From positions 1 to 64,000 of the forward strand of contig UQQZ01000001.1 of the NCBI GenBank assembly GCA_900543305.1: a stretch of 64,000 nt of DNA, written 5' to 3'. The position numbers were made by a program, and so were the translations under genes. The notes beneath the pieces were generated by a model. The model had not been told where the DNA came from, ran no database searches, and worked only from the letters and a program-made list of their open reading frames with translations. This stretch comes from an uncultured Oscillospiraceae bacterium (GTDB lineage: Bacteria; Bacillota; Clostridia; Oscillospirales; Acutalibacteraceae). This document shows, in pieces, positions 7,513 to 16,831 of the stretch (its first letter is position 1; each line of letters opens with the position of its first letter).

Positions 7513-9486
7513 CTATTCTTCCCCGAAAAGCAAAGGAAGCCTGATGGTGAACTGACTGCCTTGTCCCAGCTGAGAGGAAACTTCCACCACTCCTCCATGT
7601 TCCACCGCCACAGATCGGACAATGTACAGACCCAATCCCTCCCCGCTGTTATCCTCTCGATAGGTAAATCCCCGGTCAAACACGCGGGACATGTTTTCCT
7701 CGGGAATTCCTTGCCCTGTGTCCTTTACTGAAATAAGAGCCCAGTTCTCTTTCCGTTTCAACTCCAATACCACAACACCTTCCTCCGGCGTAAAGGATAA
7801 GGCGTTGTAACAGAGGTTTTCCAAAGCAATTCGCAAACGGTCCTCGTTGCCCCGGATTGACAGCTTTTCCCAGGGGAGCTCCAGACGGAATTCCAATCCC
7901 TGCAATTCCATGTCAGGTTGATTAGACATATGAAATTCCCGCAAGAAATCGTTGAGACACATTTTCTCCATGGCGATCACGCCACGTTCACTCCTTGAGA
8001 AACTTTGAAGCAGACTAAACCTGTCTCCCAAGGCGTCCACCCTCTCTATCAAAGCATGAAGATACTGAGAAGTCTCCTGGTCCATCGCCACATTGCCACT
8101 GCGCACCAACTCCGCATACCCCCGCAATGCCGTCAAAGGATTTTTCACGTCGTGCAGCAAATTACCCAGCAGTTCCCTCCGCTCTGTCAAAAGGGCATTC
8201 ATTCCCTGGGTCTTTCGCTCCACTTCCTCTTGCAGGTGCAAGGTCAGGTGCTGATTTTCCCGGGACAATAAAATTCCTCGGCGGACCATCATCCCCGCAA
8301 ATCCAATCACCAAGGCGTATCCTCCGTACTCCTCAAACCAAGCTCCGAAAGCTGGCTCAAAGCGATTGGCCAACATGACCGTAGCAACCACGGATAACCC
8401 GTAAAATCCTGCCGCCCCCGCCAAACAACACCCAAGAAAGGTATCGGTCCGAAAACTGTGTCCTGCCAAAACCAGCAGATATATCCCCGCTGCGATTTTC
8501 CACACCCACAACAGCAAGCCATAGGGATTGATGAAAAAAGGAACATATGGTAAAATCCATAACGGGAACACCAGTGTAACAGCACACAGGGCAACGGCAG
8601 CTGGAATTGCCACACGTCTGTGATAAGGGCGCTTTGCCACACCGGAAAGCTCCCCAGCCAATAAAATGGCAAAAAGCAAGACTGCGGTTCCTGCCACGTC
8701 CTCCAATCCATACAGAGGACGAACCCATGGAATCCCAATTGCCCGGAGAAAAGGATAGCTTTCTCGAAGGCCAAAGGCAAGGCTCAAAAGTCCCATCCAT
8801 CTGGTGGAACGATCTTTACTTCCCAACCATTGGACGAAGTACATCAATGCCACGGCCAAAGAGCTGAAGCACAGCACCCCATAGACCCCAAATCGGATCA
8901 CAAGCATTCGGAAAATCGCCGTTGTGGATCCCACGGCAGGGGGATAATACAACCCCGAATAATAGTGAGTGAAATTCGCACACTGGATGACTATTTCCGC
9001 AACGCCGTCTACCTGCACAGTATATAGCCCATCCATTACCAGAGGAATATAGGGCTCGATACTCCCCTGTTCCCCTAGCAGGGTTCCGTTAATATAGATT
9101 TTCCCTGCACACAGCAACTCCGGTAAATACAGGGCGATTTCGCCACCCCCATTTTCTCCATAGAGCAACAGCCTGTAAGTAGCTACTCCATAAGGGGTTC
9201 CCAAGTGGGAAGAAAAATTGGAGTATTGTCCCGGAAATGTGTATTCTTCCGGAGAAACCCCTTCCTGAAACTCTTCCGGCTCCAGCAGCTGACCTGGATA
9301 ATATTCCCATCCGTCCACCAGGAACCCGATCTCATCCGGGTCTTCGTTTAAGATATTGTACCCATATCCCCCCGGAAGGGCAGAGGTATACTTGTTGTCC
9401 CAATGAAACAAGGCTCCACAAGCAGCAACCCCCACTATCAGCACCGCCAATAGGAGTATGTTCCGATATCCTATTTTCTTGTTCAC
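7513..9486 (-). CDS. Membrane sensor histidine kinase (7TMR-DISM-like)
   Basis: 657 aa from GTG 9486. Order: signal anchor (about 8-26), an extracellular beta-rich sensor of about 160 residues (LPELLCAGKIYINGTLLGEQ resembles the 7TMR-DISM extracellular fold), seven hydrophobic segments (about 195-400), a short coiled coil, HisKA with the phospho-acceptor in LLHDVKNPLTALRGY, and a complete HATPase (NLCYNALSF, DTGQGIPEENM, GEGLGLYIV). It should sense an envelope or external ligand and phosphorylate the response regulator encoded at 11269-11956. It is divergent from the secreted protein at 9515, which may be a ligand-binding partner or regulon member. Confidence 0.92.
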   Translation of the reverse strand: MNKKIGYRNILLLAVLIVGVAACGALFHWDNKYTSALPGGYGYNILNEDPDEIGFLVDGWEYYPGQLLEPEEFQEGVSPEEYTFPGQYSNFSSHLGTPYGVATYRLLLYGENGGGEIALYLPELLCAGKIYINGTLLGEQGSIEPYIPLVMDGLYTVQVDGVAEIVIQCANFTHYYSGLYYPPAVGSTTAIFRMLVIRFGVYGVLCFSSLAVALMYFVQWLGSKDRSTRWMGLLSLAFGLRESYPFLRAIGIPWVRPLYGLEDVAGTAVLLFAILLAGELSGVAKRPYHRRVAIPAAVALCAVTLVFPLWILPYVPFFINPYGLLLWVWKIAAGIYLLVLAGHSFRTDTFLGCCLAGAAGFYGLSVVATVMLANRFEPAFGAWFEEYGGYALVIGFAGMMVRRGILLSRENQHLTLHLQEEVERKTQGMNALLTERRELLGNLLHDVKNPLTALRGYAELVRSGNVAMDQETSQYLHALIERVDALGDRFSLLQSFSRSERGVIAMEKMCLNDFLREFHMSNQPDMELQGLEFRLELPWEKLSIRGNEDRLRIALENLCYNALSFTPEEGVVVLELKRKENWALISVKDTGQGIPEENMSRVFDRGFTYREDNSGEGLGLYIVRSVAVEHGGVVEVSSQLGQGSQFTIRLPLLFGEE

Positions 9487-9514
9487 AGCAGATCAACTCC
9501 CAGGAGGATTATTT

Positions 9515-11236
9515 ATGAGCCCGTCATGGATGAAAAAATGCATTTTTTATGTCTGTACCCTATTTCTTTGTGGTATCGTTCCTCTTCCAGCCGCCGCCCA
9601 GGATACCCTGGAATTGTCTTCGGAAGAAACCACATGGGAGTTTTCTTCTCCCTCAGAGAACCTCCAAGAAGACATGGGGCTCTCCTGGGAGGAGCAAGGG
9701 GAAACGGAAGATTCTTCCTTTGATTCTCTCCCTCAGAAAGAAGGTTCCCAGTCCTCTTCCCTTTCCGGGTCTCCTTCCCCCAAATCCGCTCCGTCCTCGT
9801 ACGATCTTGACAATGAAGAGGATGATACGGAGCTTCCGGATTCAAAAGAAGAAATGGGCAACAGTTATACTGTCACTCTCTCCTCCTGCACCATTGGCAA
9901 CGGGCAAACACTCAGCTACACCACCATCTCCTCGGCTTTTGCAGGCGGCTCTCTTCCGGAAGGGTATTATCCCGGAGAATTGACTGTGGAGATCTCCGGC
10001 CAAATCATTATTGAAGCAGGCGGAACCCTTTCCATTGGTCCCCTTTCCATTGGTGGACCTGAAGCCAGTCCTGTTCTTTCCTTCTCGGGCGGCCAGATCA
10101 TCGTAAAATCAGGAGGCAGTCTGCGGCTGACAGAAACCGTCTTTGCAACCGATGGAACCACCCCTTTGATTGTACAGGAAACAGGCGGCTCAATTGAACT
10201 GCAAATGACACAAGCTCCCCAAGGTCTCATTCAGTGGGCCCCTCCTCTGGTGGACAACTTGTACCAAAGCCCAGATGACCTTTGGCTGCCTGAAGGGACT
10301 CTGCTGCAACAGGCGATGCTGCCCAGCTCCCTGGAGGTAGACGTTCAGCTGCAAGGACAGGTTACCCAGGAACAGATGTCTCTGTCCTGGAATTTGGAAG
10401 AGTATGATGGCCGTTCCACCGGGGAACTGGTTCTGACGGGAACCTTTCTGGATGAAACCGGTCAAGCCGTCCTCAGCAGGATTCCCTTAGATCTCACGAT
10501 CCACTGGTATAAACCCAACTCATTGCAAGTGACTAAAGCTGTTTGGAAAGGAGAAACAGTTCCCGTAGTACAGCTGACAGTATTGGAATTGCCAGAGGAA
10601 GCAGACATCTGGGGAGAAGTATCCACCGATAACGGAAAAACCTGGGAACGGTGGGAAACAGAAGATCTCTTCTTCATAGTAGAGAATGAGCCGGAAGGAT
10701 TTGTCTGCAATTTTGCCTTGCCGGATGAAACACCCCGAATGTTTCGCATTGCCGCACAGGATTGGTTCGAGCCTTTGTTTTGGCAATCGGAAGCTTTTTC
10801 TCTGACTGCCCCCACAACAGATGATTCCAGCGGCAACCGCGGAGGCAGCACGATACCTGTTTCTCCTGAGCGGGAACCCAGTTCTGTGGCTCCGCCTGAG
10901 GTCGCTGCCGGCGCACCCTACGAAAATTCCACTTCTGTTCCGGAGTCCTCCTCTTCCCAGGAGGAAACCAGCTCTGGAACGGTCTCTGAAAAAGAAACGT
11001 CGCCCCAGAAAGAATCAGAAATCAAAGAGGAGGAACCTGGCTCTATCCAAAATAGGGAAGAATCCTCTGAGGTCCCATCCGCCTCCACGGAGCCAGAAGA
11101 AGCCTCCCCGCAAACCACTGCCCCACAAAAACTTTCCAAGGGGATGCAGATCCTGTTGGTAATTCTGGGAATTGTTTTCTGCGTCTCCATCGGAATCGTA
11201 CTCAGCCGTTTGATAACAAAGAAAAAAGAGAATTAA
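9515..11236 (+). CDS. Secreted, membrane-anchored surface protein of unknown function
   Basis: 573 aa from ATG 9515, preceded by AGGAGG. Signal peptide (MKKCIFYVCTLFLCGIVPLPAAAQ), an acidic Ser-rich linker (about 30-125), then a central part (about 130-420) with Gly-rich beta-helix-like segments (AGGTLSIGPLSIGGPE, KSGGSLRLTETVF). A Ser/Glu/Pro-rich stalk (about 440-545) follows, and a C-terminal membrane helix with a basic tail (MQILLVILGIVFCVSIGIVL, KKKEN). There is no LPxTG-like box, so it is probably held by the helix and not by a sortase. It sits between the kinase (divergent) and the response regulator (convergent), which suggests membership in the same signalling module. Confidence 0.8.
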   Translation: MSPSWMKKCIFYVCTLFLCGIVPLPAAAQDTLELSSEETTWEFSSPSENLQEDMGLSWEEQGETEDSSFDSLPQKEGSQSSSLSGSPSPKSAPSSYDLDNEEDDTELPDSKEEMGNSYTVTLSSCTIGNGQTLSYTTISSAFAGGSLPEGYYPGELTVEISGQIIIEAGGTLSIGPLSIGGPEASPVLSFSGGQIIVKSGGSLRLTETVFATDGTTPLIVQETGGSIELQMTQAPQGLIQWAPPLVDNLYQSPDDLWLPEGTLLQQAMLPSSLEVDVQLQGQVTQEQMSLSWNLEEYDGRSTGELVLTGTFLDETGQAVLSRIPLDLTIHWYKPNSLQVTKAVWKGETVPVVQLTVLELPEEADIWGEVSTDNGKTWERWETEDLFFIVENEPEGFVCNFALPDETPRMFRIAAQDWFEPLFWQSEAFSLTAPTTDDSSGNRGGSTIPVSPEREPSSVAPPEVAAGAPYENSTSVPESSSSQEETSSGTVSEKETSPQKESEIKEEEPGSIQNREESSEVPSASTEPEEASPQTTAPQKLSKGMQILLVILGIVFCVSIGIVLSRLITKKKEN

Positions 11237-11241
11237 CCGGT

Positions 11242-11275
11242 AACCGTCTCGACTTTGTCGGGACGGTTTTACGTT
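11242..11275. terminator. Terminator between convergent surface-protein and response-regulator genes
   Basis: Stem AACCGTCTCGA (11242-11252) with TCGGGACGGTT (11258-11268) and a T-rich tail. It lies right after the surface-protein stop and overlaps the last codon region of the convergent regulator gene. Confidence 0.75.
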
Positions 11276-11956
11276 TTAGGTACCGCACAAAAACGATATC
11301 CCTTTCCCCGCACCGTCTCAATATATCGGACCCCGGGGCAGTATTTTTCCAGTTTTTGACGCACCCGCGCCATACAAACCTGTATATTGTGCAATCCACG
11401 ATTCAGTGGCGTATGCCACACTCCATTGTACAGCTGTTCATATGAAAACACCTGATCTGGATTTTGGGCAAGAAACGCCAAAAGGTCAAACTCCAGGGCT
11501 GTAAAGGGAACACTCCCCCCCCTCATACCACACTTCCCGCAAACCTATATCGATTCTCAGGGCTTCGAAAGACAGAACCTTTCCGGAAAACACATGGTAA
11601 TGGCGCAGGATTCGCGACCGCAGTCGAAGCTCCAATTCCACTAGGGAATAAGGTTTCCCGATATAATCGTCTCCTCCTGCCATGAGCCCTTGAATTCTAT
11701 CGTCCGTTTGAGAATAAGCTGACAAGAAAATCACGGGAATCTCGCTGGTTTCCCGCAATCTTTTACACACAGCCACTCCATCAATGCCCGGCATATCCAC
11801 GTCTAATATCACCGCGTCCAGGGCAGTGGTACTCAAGATTGCCAACGCCTCTGTACCGTTTTCCGCTTGGTAGACCTGGTATCCGCATTTCTTCAAATAA
11901 TCCCCATTGGTTTTCTGAATATGGGGGTCATCATCCACCAGCAAGATCCGATACAT
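11269..11956 (-). pseudogene. OmpR-type response regulator, frame broken at a G8 tract
   Basis: The receiver domain (from ATG 11956, RBS GGAGGAG) has the acidic pocket LLVDDDPH, phospho-acceptor Asp52 in VILDVDMPG and Lys101 in YIGKPYS. The frame then runs into TGA. The winged-helix DNA-binding domain continues in another frame (PFTALEFDLLAFLAQNP, RGLHNIQVCMARVRQKLEKY, YIETVRGKGYRFC). The switch is exactly at eight G on the coding strand (plus-strand C run 11515-11522). Seven G would give one uninterrupted regulator of normal length (about 228 aa). So this is either phase-off by slippage, a recent inactivation, or a sequencing error. Partner of the kinase at 7513-9486. Confidence 0.85.
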
Positions 11957-12211
11957 TATCGCTCTCTCCTCCCACACCATGGCTTTGTGTATTCTTTAGT
12001 ACTTCATTATACCACACAGAAAACTATTAAAAAATCACAAATCCGTCACATTCTGCAAGATTCATCTCCGCCTCGTCTCTTTTCCCCCTATGAATCGAAA
12101 CTTGTTATACTTTTTCATGTATGGACCTCCGTCTTGACTATAGGGGTTTTCTTCCCTGCGTCTTTGCCTTATAATAGAGAAAAACCAGTGATGAGAGAAA
12201 GGAATCAGCGT

Positions 12212-12748
12212 ATGAATACTACGGCACAAGTGGACTTGCTCCAGCAGCACATGATGCTGTTTGATGGAGGGGATCCTAAACGGATTCAGCATTTTATCAA
12301 AGTACATCGATTTGCACAAATGATCGGCCGCATGGAACACCTGGACGACCACACCCAATTTCTCACCGAATGCGCCGCTCTTGTCCACGACATCGGCATC
12401 CGGCCCGCAGAGGAAAAATACGGAGCCTGCAATGGGAAACTCCAGGAACAGGAAGGTCCCGCCTATGCCCGCCGCATGCTGGAAAAAGTGGGGTTATCCC
12501 AGGAGGACATCGAGCGCATTTGCTATCTGGTTGGCCACCACCACACCTACACCCACATCGATGGGGTGGACTATCAGATTCTTGTAGAGGCGGACTTTCT
12601 GGTAAATCTCTATGAGGACGGATCCAATCAGGCATCGATTCAATCCGCTTATGACAGCATTTTCCGCACAAAATCCGGAAAGCTTTTGTGTCGGGCCATG
12701 TTCGGAATTTCCCCTATTCCGGCTTTGGAGGACTTCATGGATGAATAA
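12212..12748 (+). CDS. HD-domain metal-dependent phosphohydrolase
   Basis: 178 aa. ATG 12212 is preferred (AAAGGA eight bases upstream); ATG 12191 is possible. Signature residues of HD proteins are present: His in KVHRFAQMIG, the HD doublet in AALVHDIGI, later histidines in YLVGHHHTYTH and an Asp in VEADFLVNLYED. These enzymes hydrolyse nucleotides or cyclic nucleotides; the substrate cannot be told from sequence. A TATAAT box lies at 12170-12175. Its last codons overlap the start of the TIGR04076 gene by eight bases, so the two are co-translated. Confidence 0.87.
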   Translation: MNTTAQVDLLQQHMMLFDGGDPKRIQHFIKVHRFAQMIGRMEHLDDHTQFLTECAALVHDIGIRPAEEKYGACNGKLQEQEGPAYARRMLEKVGLSQEDIERICYLVGHHHTYTHIDGVDYQILVEADFLVNLYEDGSNQASIQSAYDSIFRTKSGKLLCRAMFGISPIPALEDFMDE

Positions 12749-13010
12749 ACCCAAGATTAAAATCCCCTTAGGGGACAGAAAAGGCCCCATGGGCTGCCAC
12801 CACGGCCATCAAATCGGGGATACCTTTGACTTTGATACAGATCGGGGAAAACTGTGTCCCATGGCCATGCATGTGGCGTTTCCCTACATTGACATCCTTC
12901 GTTACGGCGGAAAACTTCCTACACAGCCAGACGGATCTGTCTTGTTTTGCTGTCCGGATGTAAATGTGATCAATGTCTTCCAGCTGGAAGTGGTGGAGAA
13001 CGACCAATGA
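12741..13010 (+). CDS. TIGR04076 family protein
   Basis: 89 aa. It carries the conserved features of this small uncharacterised family: CHHGHQIGDTF, KLCPMAMHVAFPYI, a Gly-Gly turn (LRYGGKLP) and CCPDVNVINVFQLEV near the end. The paired Cys/His residues suggest metal or iron-sulfur binding, but the function is unknown. The start ATG lies within the last codons of the HD gene. Confidence 0.85.
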   Translation: MNKPKIKIPLGDRKGPMGCHHGHQIGDTFDFDTDRGKLCPMAMHVAFPYIDILRYGGKLPTQPDGSVLFCCPDVNVINVFQLEVVENDQ

Positions 13011-13359
13011 TTCCATTCCCTGGGCGAAAATTTCCAAAATGGCTGCCTCCATGGATTGGCCTTTTTCTAGGACATGCCGGGCTTTTTTCGGCTTGAATAC
13101 TGTGACCTTCATCGCGCCGCTGCCTTCCCAATTTTGGAAGGGCAGCGGCAGTCCATTGTTCCATGTGAATCCTTTCGGGACAGGCTATTCCTCTGGTGCA
13201 TTATCTGATTCCGGTAACTCTTTGACTCTCTCACTCTGTCCCCTGGAGGAGATTCTTTCTATTCTCAAAATCCCATGGATAGATTCAGATAATTCCCGTT
13301 CTCTCTCCCTTTCGGTGTGATATAATCCGGAATCATATCACCTGAAAGAAGGCAGTCCA
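13011..13359 (+). other. Intergenic region with a strong hairpin and a VanZ promoter
   Basis: No convincing gene. A GC-rich hairpin, GCCGCTGCCTTCC / GGAAGGGCAGCGGC, at about 13116-13150 lacks a T run, so it is not a typical terminator. An extended -10 (TGATATAAT, box 13321-13326) lies 34 bases before the VanZ start. Confidence 0.5.
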
Positions 13360-13854
13360 TTGACCAGAAAACCAAACTATGTGGCAGCGATCTTGACCAT
13401 CTTGCTGGTATGCAATCTCTGTCTGATCTGGGGGAGCCCTTTGGCCAATGACACAGGATTGCCCCCTGTTTTCTTGGACTTCCTTGCTTTCCTTCTCACC
13501 CCGTTTCAAGATTCGGCCCAGCGAAACACAACCATACAAATTCTGATCCATGTGACGGAATTTGCCTTTTTGGGAGGAGTATCCGGGGGCCTGCTGATCT
13601 CTTACCGGAAAGTCAGGCTGCAACCGGTGATCCATCTTCTTTCTGCTGGCCTTCTGGCAGCCAATATCGATGAAACCATTCATCTGCTGGCAAATCTGAA
13701 CGCCCAGCTGCAAACCGTCTGGATGGATTTCATCGGGTTTGCAGGGGGATCCATTCTGGTTCTTGGGATCCATGCTTTCGTAACTCACCCACAGATTCCT
13801 CCGGAAAATATCATCGCATTTCCCGGAACACAATTTCATGGAAAAAGCCGGTAG
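13360..13854 (+). CDS. VanZ family membrane protein
   Basis: 164 aa from TTG 13360 with GAAAGAAGG upstream. Four membrane helices (VAAILTILLVCNLCLIW; FAFLGGVSGGLLISY; VIHLLSAGLLAANI; IGFAGGSILVLGIHA) and the VanZ residues Glu in HVTEFAFLGG, Asp-Glu in NIDETIHLL and Asp-Phe in VWMDFIGF. VanZ proteins are linked to teicoplanin and lipoglycopeptide tolerance or envelope stress. A clear paralogue lies at 56664 with the same N-terminal pattern (LLVCNLCLIWG versus LLLCNLCFIWG) and similar promoter spacing. Confidence 0.87.
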   Translation: MTRKPNYVAAILTILLVCNLCLIWGSPLANDTGLPPVFLDFLAFLLTPFQDSAQRNTTIQILIHVTEFAFLGGVSGGLLISYRKVRLQPVIHLLSAGLLAANIDETIHLLANLNAQLQTVWMDFIGFAGGSILVLGIHAFVTHPQIPPENIIAFPGTQFHGKSR

Positions 13855-13904
13855 ACGCTTTGGCTCCTCCGTTTCCGATCTTTAGACCTTTCCTTATGAA
13901 AAAG

Positions 13905-13943
13905 TCATCCCCCCTGCGCGGTTGTCCTGCGCAAGGGGGATGA
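13905..13943. terminator. Intrinsic hairpin terminator
   Basis: TCATCCCCCCTGCGC (13905-13919) pairs with GCGCAAGGGGGATGA (13929-13943). A T5 run follows on the minus strand, so it probably ends the cupin/aldo-keto reductase transcript, and perhaps the VanZ transcript from the other side. Confidence 0.75.
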
Positions 13944-14101
13944 TTCTATACTGTCGTTTTCCAAGGGGAGAAGCATTGGCACTCCGGGATATTCTGGCAG
14001 CGGGCCAAAGAATTCCCCGCTGAATCGACAGGGAAAAACCACCGCTTCCCGTCAACCAGAGGGATTTAGCTTACAACACAAAAAGATTGTGATAGATTCC
14101 C

Positions 14102-15148
14102 TTACCTTCCCTGAATTTTCTGGCTGCCGGTTGACCAGACATGCTGTCCTTTGGCGGCGGCAGGAGTATTTTGTGCCATCACACCCACCAGCTTATGAGG
14201 AACGTAGGGCTCTTCCAGATAGGCAATTTCCTCCGGAGTCAAAGAGATCTCCACCGATTTGGCTGCCCCTTCGATATGGGACAGCTTGGTGGCTCCTACC
14301 ACAGGGGCAGTCACTTTTGTCAGCAGCCAGGCCAAGGCGATCTCCGTCATAGATACCCCGCGCTGTTCCGCCAATTCCGCTACCCGGCGAATAATCACTC
14401 CATCTTGCTCTGCGGTGCTGTCATACTTGAATTTGGCGTAGCTGTCCTCTTCCAAGCGTTTGGAAGTTTCTCCGGGATGTTTGGAAAGCCTGCCTCCTGC
14501 CAGGGCACTGTAGGGTGTCATGGCAATGGAATCCTCTGCGCAGAGCTTTGCCATCTCTCGCTCTTCCTCTCGGAAAATCAAATTGTAATGGCCCTGGATG
14601 GATACGAATTTCGAAAACCCTTCCTTTTCCGCCAGTGCGTTGGCCTTGGCCAACTGATAGGCAAAGCAGTTGGAAATGCCGATATACCTGACTTTTCCTT
14701 CCTTGACAATCCGGTGCAATCCATCCATCACGTCGTACAAGGGCGTTTCATAGTCCCACATGTGGTAGATATACAGGTCTACATAATCCATTCCCAGATT
14801 TTTCAGGCTGGTATCGATCATCTGCTGAATGTGCTGTTGTCCCGTGATTCCCGCGGCAATTTCCTCCTGGGTCCGGGGCAGAAATTTGGTGGCGATCACC
14901 ACATCCTCCCGTTTTGCAAAGTCCCGGACCGCTCTGCCCACATACTGTTCGCTGGTACCGCTTTGATATCCAATAGCCGTATCAAAGAAGTTGACTCCCA
15001 GCTCCAGGCCTCGCCGGATGATTTCCCGGGAATGCTCTTCGTCCAGCGTCCAACTATGCTGGCCATTTTGAGGATCTCCAAATCCCATGCATCCCATGCA
15101 GATCCGGGATACTGTCAGATCAGATGTGCCCAATTTCGTGTATTGCAT
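14102..15148 (-). CDS. Aldo/keto reductase
   Basis: 348 aa TIM-barrel NADPH oxidoreductase. The catalytic tetrad is visible: Asp and Tyr in NFFDTAIGYQSG, Lys in VVIATKF, His in DLYIYHMWD; the cofactor-binding end is APVVGATKLSHIEGA. The long substrate loop and MGCMGFG start fit the YhdN/AKR13-like group acting on small aldehydes or ketones. AGGAGG precedes the ATG. It follows a cupin gene by 12 bases; carboxymuconolactone decarboxylase and flavodoxin genes on the same strand complete a set often seen together in Clostridia. Confidence 0.93.
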   Translation of the reverse strand: MQYTKLGTSDLTVSRICMGCMGFGDPQNGQHSWTLDEEHSREIIRRGLELGVNFFDTAIGYQSGTSEQYVGRAVRDFAKREDVVIATKFLPRTQEEIAAGITGQQHIQQMIDTSLKNLGMDYVDLYIYHMWDYETPLYDVMDGLHRIVKEGKVRYIGISNCFAYQLAKANALAEKEGFSKFVSIQGHYNLIFREEEREMAKLCAEDSIAMTPYSALAGGRLSKHPGETSKRLEEDSYAKFKYDSTAEQDGVIIRRVAELAEQRGVSMTEIALAWLLTKVTAPVVGATKLSHIEGAAKSVEISLTPEEIAYLEEPYVPHKLVGVMAQNTPAAAKGQHVWSTGSQKIQGR

Positions 15149-15160
15149 TTCTTTTCCTCC

Positions 15161-15598
15161 CTATTCCAATCCATCGTAGGTTTCATCCTCCACTGGTTCC
15201 AGCCATTGATTGGAGGTTTCCACGCCGGGAACCTCTACCGCAATATGGGAAAACCAGCTGTCTTTTTTCGCTCCATGCCAGTGTTTCACATTGGCGGGGA
15301 TGGTGATGACCATGCCAGGGATTAAGCTCACCGGCTTCTTTCCCTCCTCCTGGTACCACCCCTCCCCTGCGGTGCAAATGAGTATCTGTCCCCCTCCCTC
15401 ACTGGCTCGGTGAATATGCCAGTGATTCCGGCAACCTGGTTCAAAGGTCACATTGGCCAAGGAAACTGGACATTGTCCCTTTTCGGTAAGGGGGTTCAAG
15501 TAGGAATATCCGGTAAAATATTGGGCATATGCCGTATTGGCTTGTCCCAGGCCAAAAATGTTCTCTTTATGAAAAGCGCTGGAATCGTTGATTCGCAT
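15161..15598 (-). CDS. Cupin domain protein
   Basis: 145 aa from ATG 15598, chosen because AAGGAG lies just before it. The frame stays open 48 codons further up, without a ribosome binding site. The cupin metal-site motifs are seen: NHWHIHRASEGGGQIL (HxH...E/Q) and PANVKHWHGAKKD. Small cupins of this type are found fused or next to carboxymuconolactone decarboxylases and may isomerise or decarboxylate a quinone-like metabolite. It is transcribed with the aldo/keto reductase. Confidence 0.87.
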   Translation of the reverse strand: MRINDSSAFHKENIFGLGQANTAYAQYFTGYSYLNPLTEKGQCPVSLANVTFEPGCRNHWHIHRASEGGGQILICTAGEGWYQEEGKKPVSLIPGMVITIPANVKHWHGAKKDSWFSHIAVEVPGVETSNQWLEPVEDETYDGLE

Positions 15599-15799
15599 TT
15601 GAATTTCTCCTTGTAAAAGTGATCCGGTATTGTCCTCCAGGAGTTCTCCCAATAACGCCTGTCCAAGATCCCGTTGAGAAAACGGCCCTTTTTTGAAACA
15701 AGGGGTGAAATCATTTGGCCAGCGTGGTATGATGATAATCATCTACTAGGAGCGGCTTGTGATAAACATACTGCTCAGAGAAAACTCTTGGGGGAGTGA

Positions 15800-16771
15800 A
15801 TGATTGTGATAGAAGTGGTATTTTCGGAAAATGCTCAAGGCAGTCTGAAACTGGCCCAGCATTTTGGTGTTGACAAATATCTTGGAGGCGCTGTTAGTGT
15901 TATTATAAGACACGCCGATGGGAGAGAAGCCACTGCAGCTGAACGGAAAGCTGCCCTAGAAAAAGCAAAGGCCAGGGAAAAACACGAATGGGAAACTGCC
16001 ATCCCCTTGGGGGGAAATCCACAAGATGTACTCTGTCTCAACGCCGCCTGGAGCATGGGAGACATTTCGGAGCTACAAATCGGAGAAGGCCGTAAAAATG
16101 CCCTGGAACAGCTCTATTCTTTCTGGCCCTCGGGCGAGGACATTCCCCAGAAAATTGAAGAGAGACTCTGGGCCAACCGGAATACCCTCCAAACAGTATT
16201 GGATCGCTCTTCAAAAGGAGAGGCCATTCGGATCTGGTACAGCCACAGCCCTGAGGAATTGTGCGGCTTTACTTGGCTATTGACGCAGCTCTCTTCCCTG
16301 AAAAGTCACGGGCCTATCTACAGCGTCCTGCTGCCCGACTGGGAATACGGGGAGGAAAACACCGTTGTCAGTTATAGGGATTGGGGAGAAATGTCTCCGG
16401 GAAAATGGGGCCATTTTCTTTCCCTGCAGCAGCAGGTCCAACCTGCTCTCCTGACCGCCTGCGCCATGGAATGGAAAAAACTCCAAAGGGAGAACGCCCC
16501 TTTACGGATTTTCCTCAACGGTTCCCTTCAAAGCGCTCCGGAAACCATTTACGACAGTTTTATCCGACAGGAACTGGAAGCCCAGCCCCAGGAGTTTTCC
16601 GAGGCCATGGCTATCGGCCAGATTCTGGGAAGGCATCCTCTGGGCATCGGCGCCGACTGGATCGCACTGCGAATCCAGCAATGGATCCACCAGGGGAAGA
16701 TGGAAGTCCTTTCCACTCCGGATCCGGATCAATTCCAGTATCAGCAAACCCTTCGGAAACTGGGATGGTAA
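15800..16771 (+). CDS. DUF1835/DUF3658-type protein
   Basis: 323 aa cytoplasmic protein. The opening MIVIEVVFSENAQGSLKLAQ matches the start of DUF1835 proteins, which begin with a nucleotide-like Rossmann strand and a Ser-rich turn. The C-terminal part (ILGRHPLGIGADWIALRIQQWIHQGKMEVL) matches DUF3658, a winged-helix-like end. Function unknown. GGGGGAG lies upstream of ATG 15800. It is single and breaks the surrounding minus-strand redox genes. Confidence 0.78.
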   Translation: MIVIEVVFSENAQGSLKLAQHFGVDKYLGGAVSVIIRHADGREATAAERKAALEKAKAREKHEWETAIPLGGNPQDVLCLNAAWSMGDISELQIGEGRKNALEQLYSFWPSGEDIPQKIEERLWANRNTLQTVLDRSSKGEAIRIWYSHSPEELCGFTWLLTQLSSLKSHGPIYSVLLPDWEYGEENTVVSYRDWGEMSPGKWGHFLSLQQQVQPALLTACAMEWKKLQRENAPLRIFLNGSLQSAPETIYDSFIRQELEAQPQEFSEAMAIGQILGRHPLGIGADWIALRIQQWIHQGKMEVLSTPDPDQFQYQQTLRKLGW

Positions 16772-16831
16772 AAGACAGCAAACCAAACCTCAATCTACGC
16801 TCCAAAAAATCAGGTGTCCCCTACCTCTGCC

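Noticed and set aside
12768..13112. Minus-strand ORF of 114 codons with an ATG and GGAAGG upstream
   Set aside because: Most of it is antisense to the well-supported TIGR04076 gene; the remaining 35 codons resemble nothing recognised.
13333..13839. Minus-strand ORF of 168 codons
   Set aside because: Antisense of the VanZ gene; plus strand has the membrane helices and family residues.
14141..15325. 394-codon plus-strand ORF
   Set aside because: Antisense of the aldo/keto reductase and cupin genes, whose catalytic motifs are complete on the minus strand.
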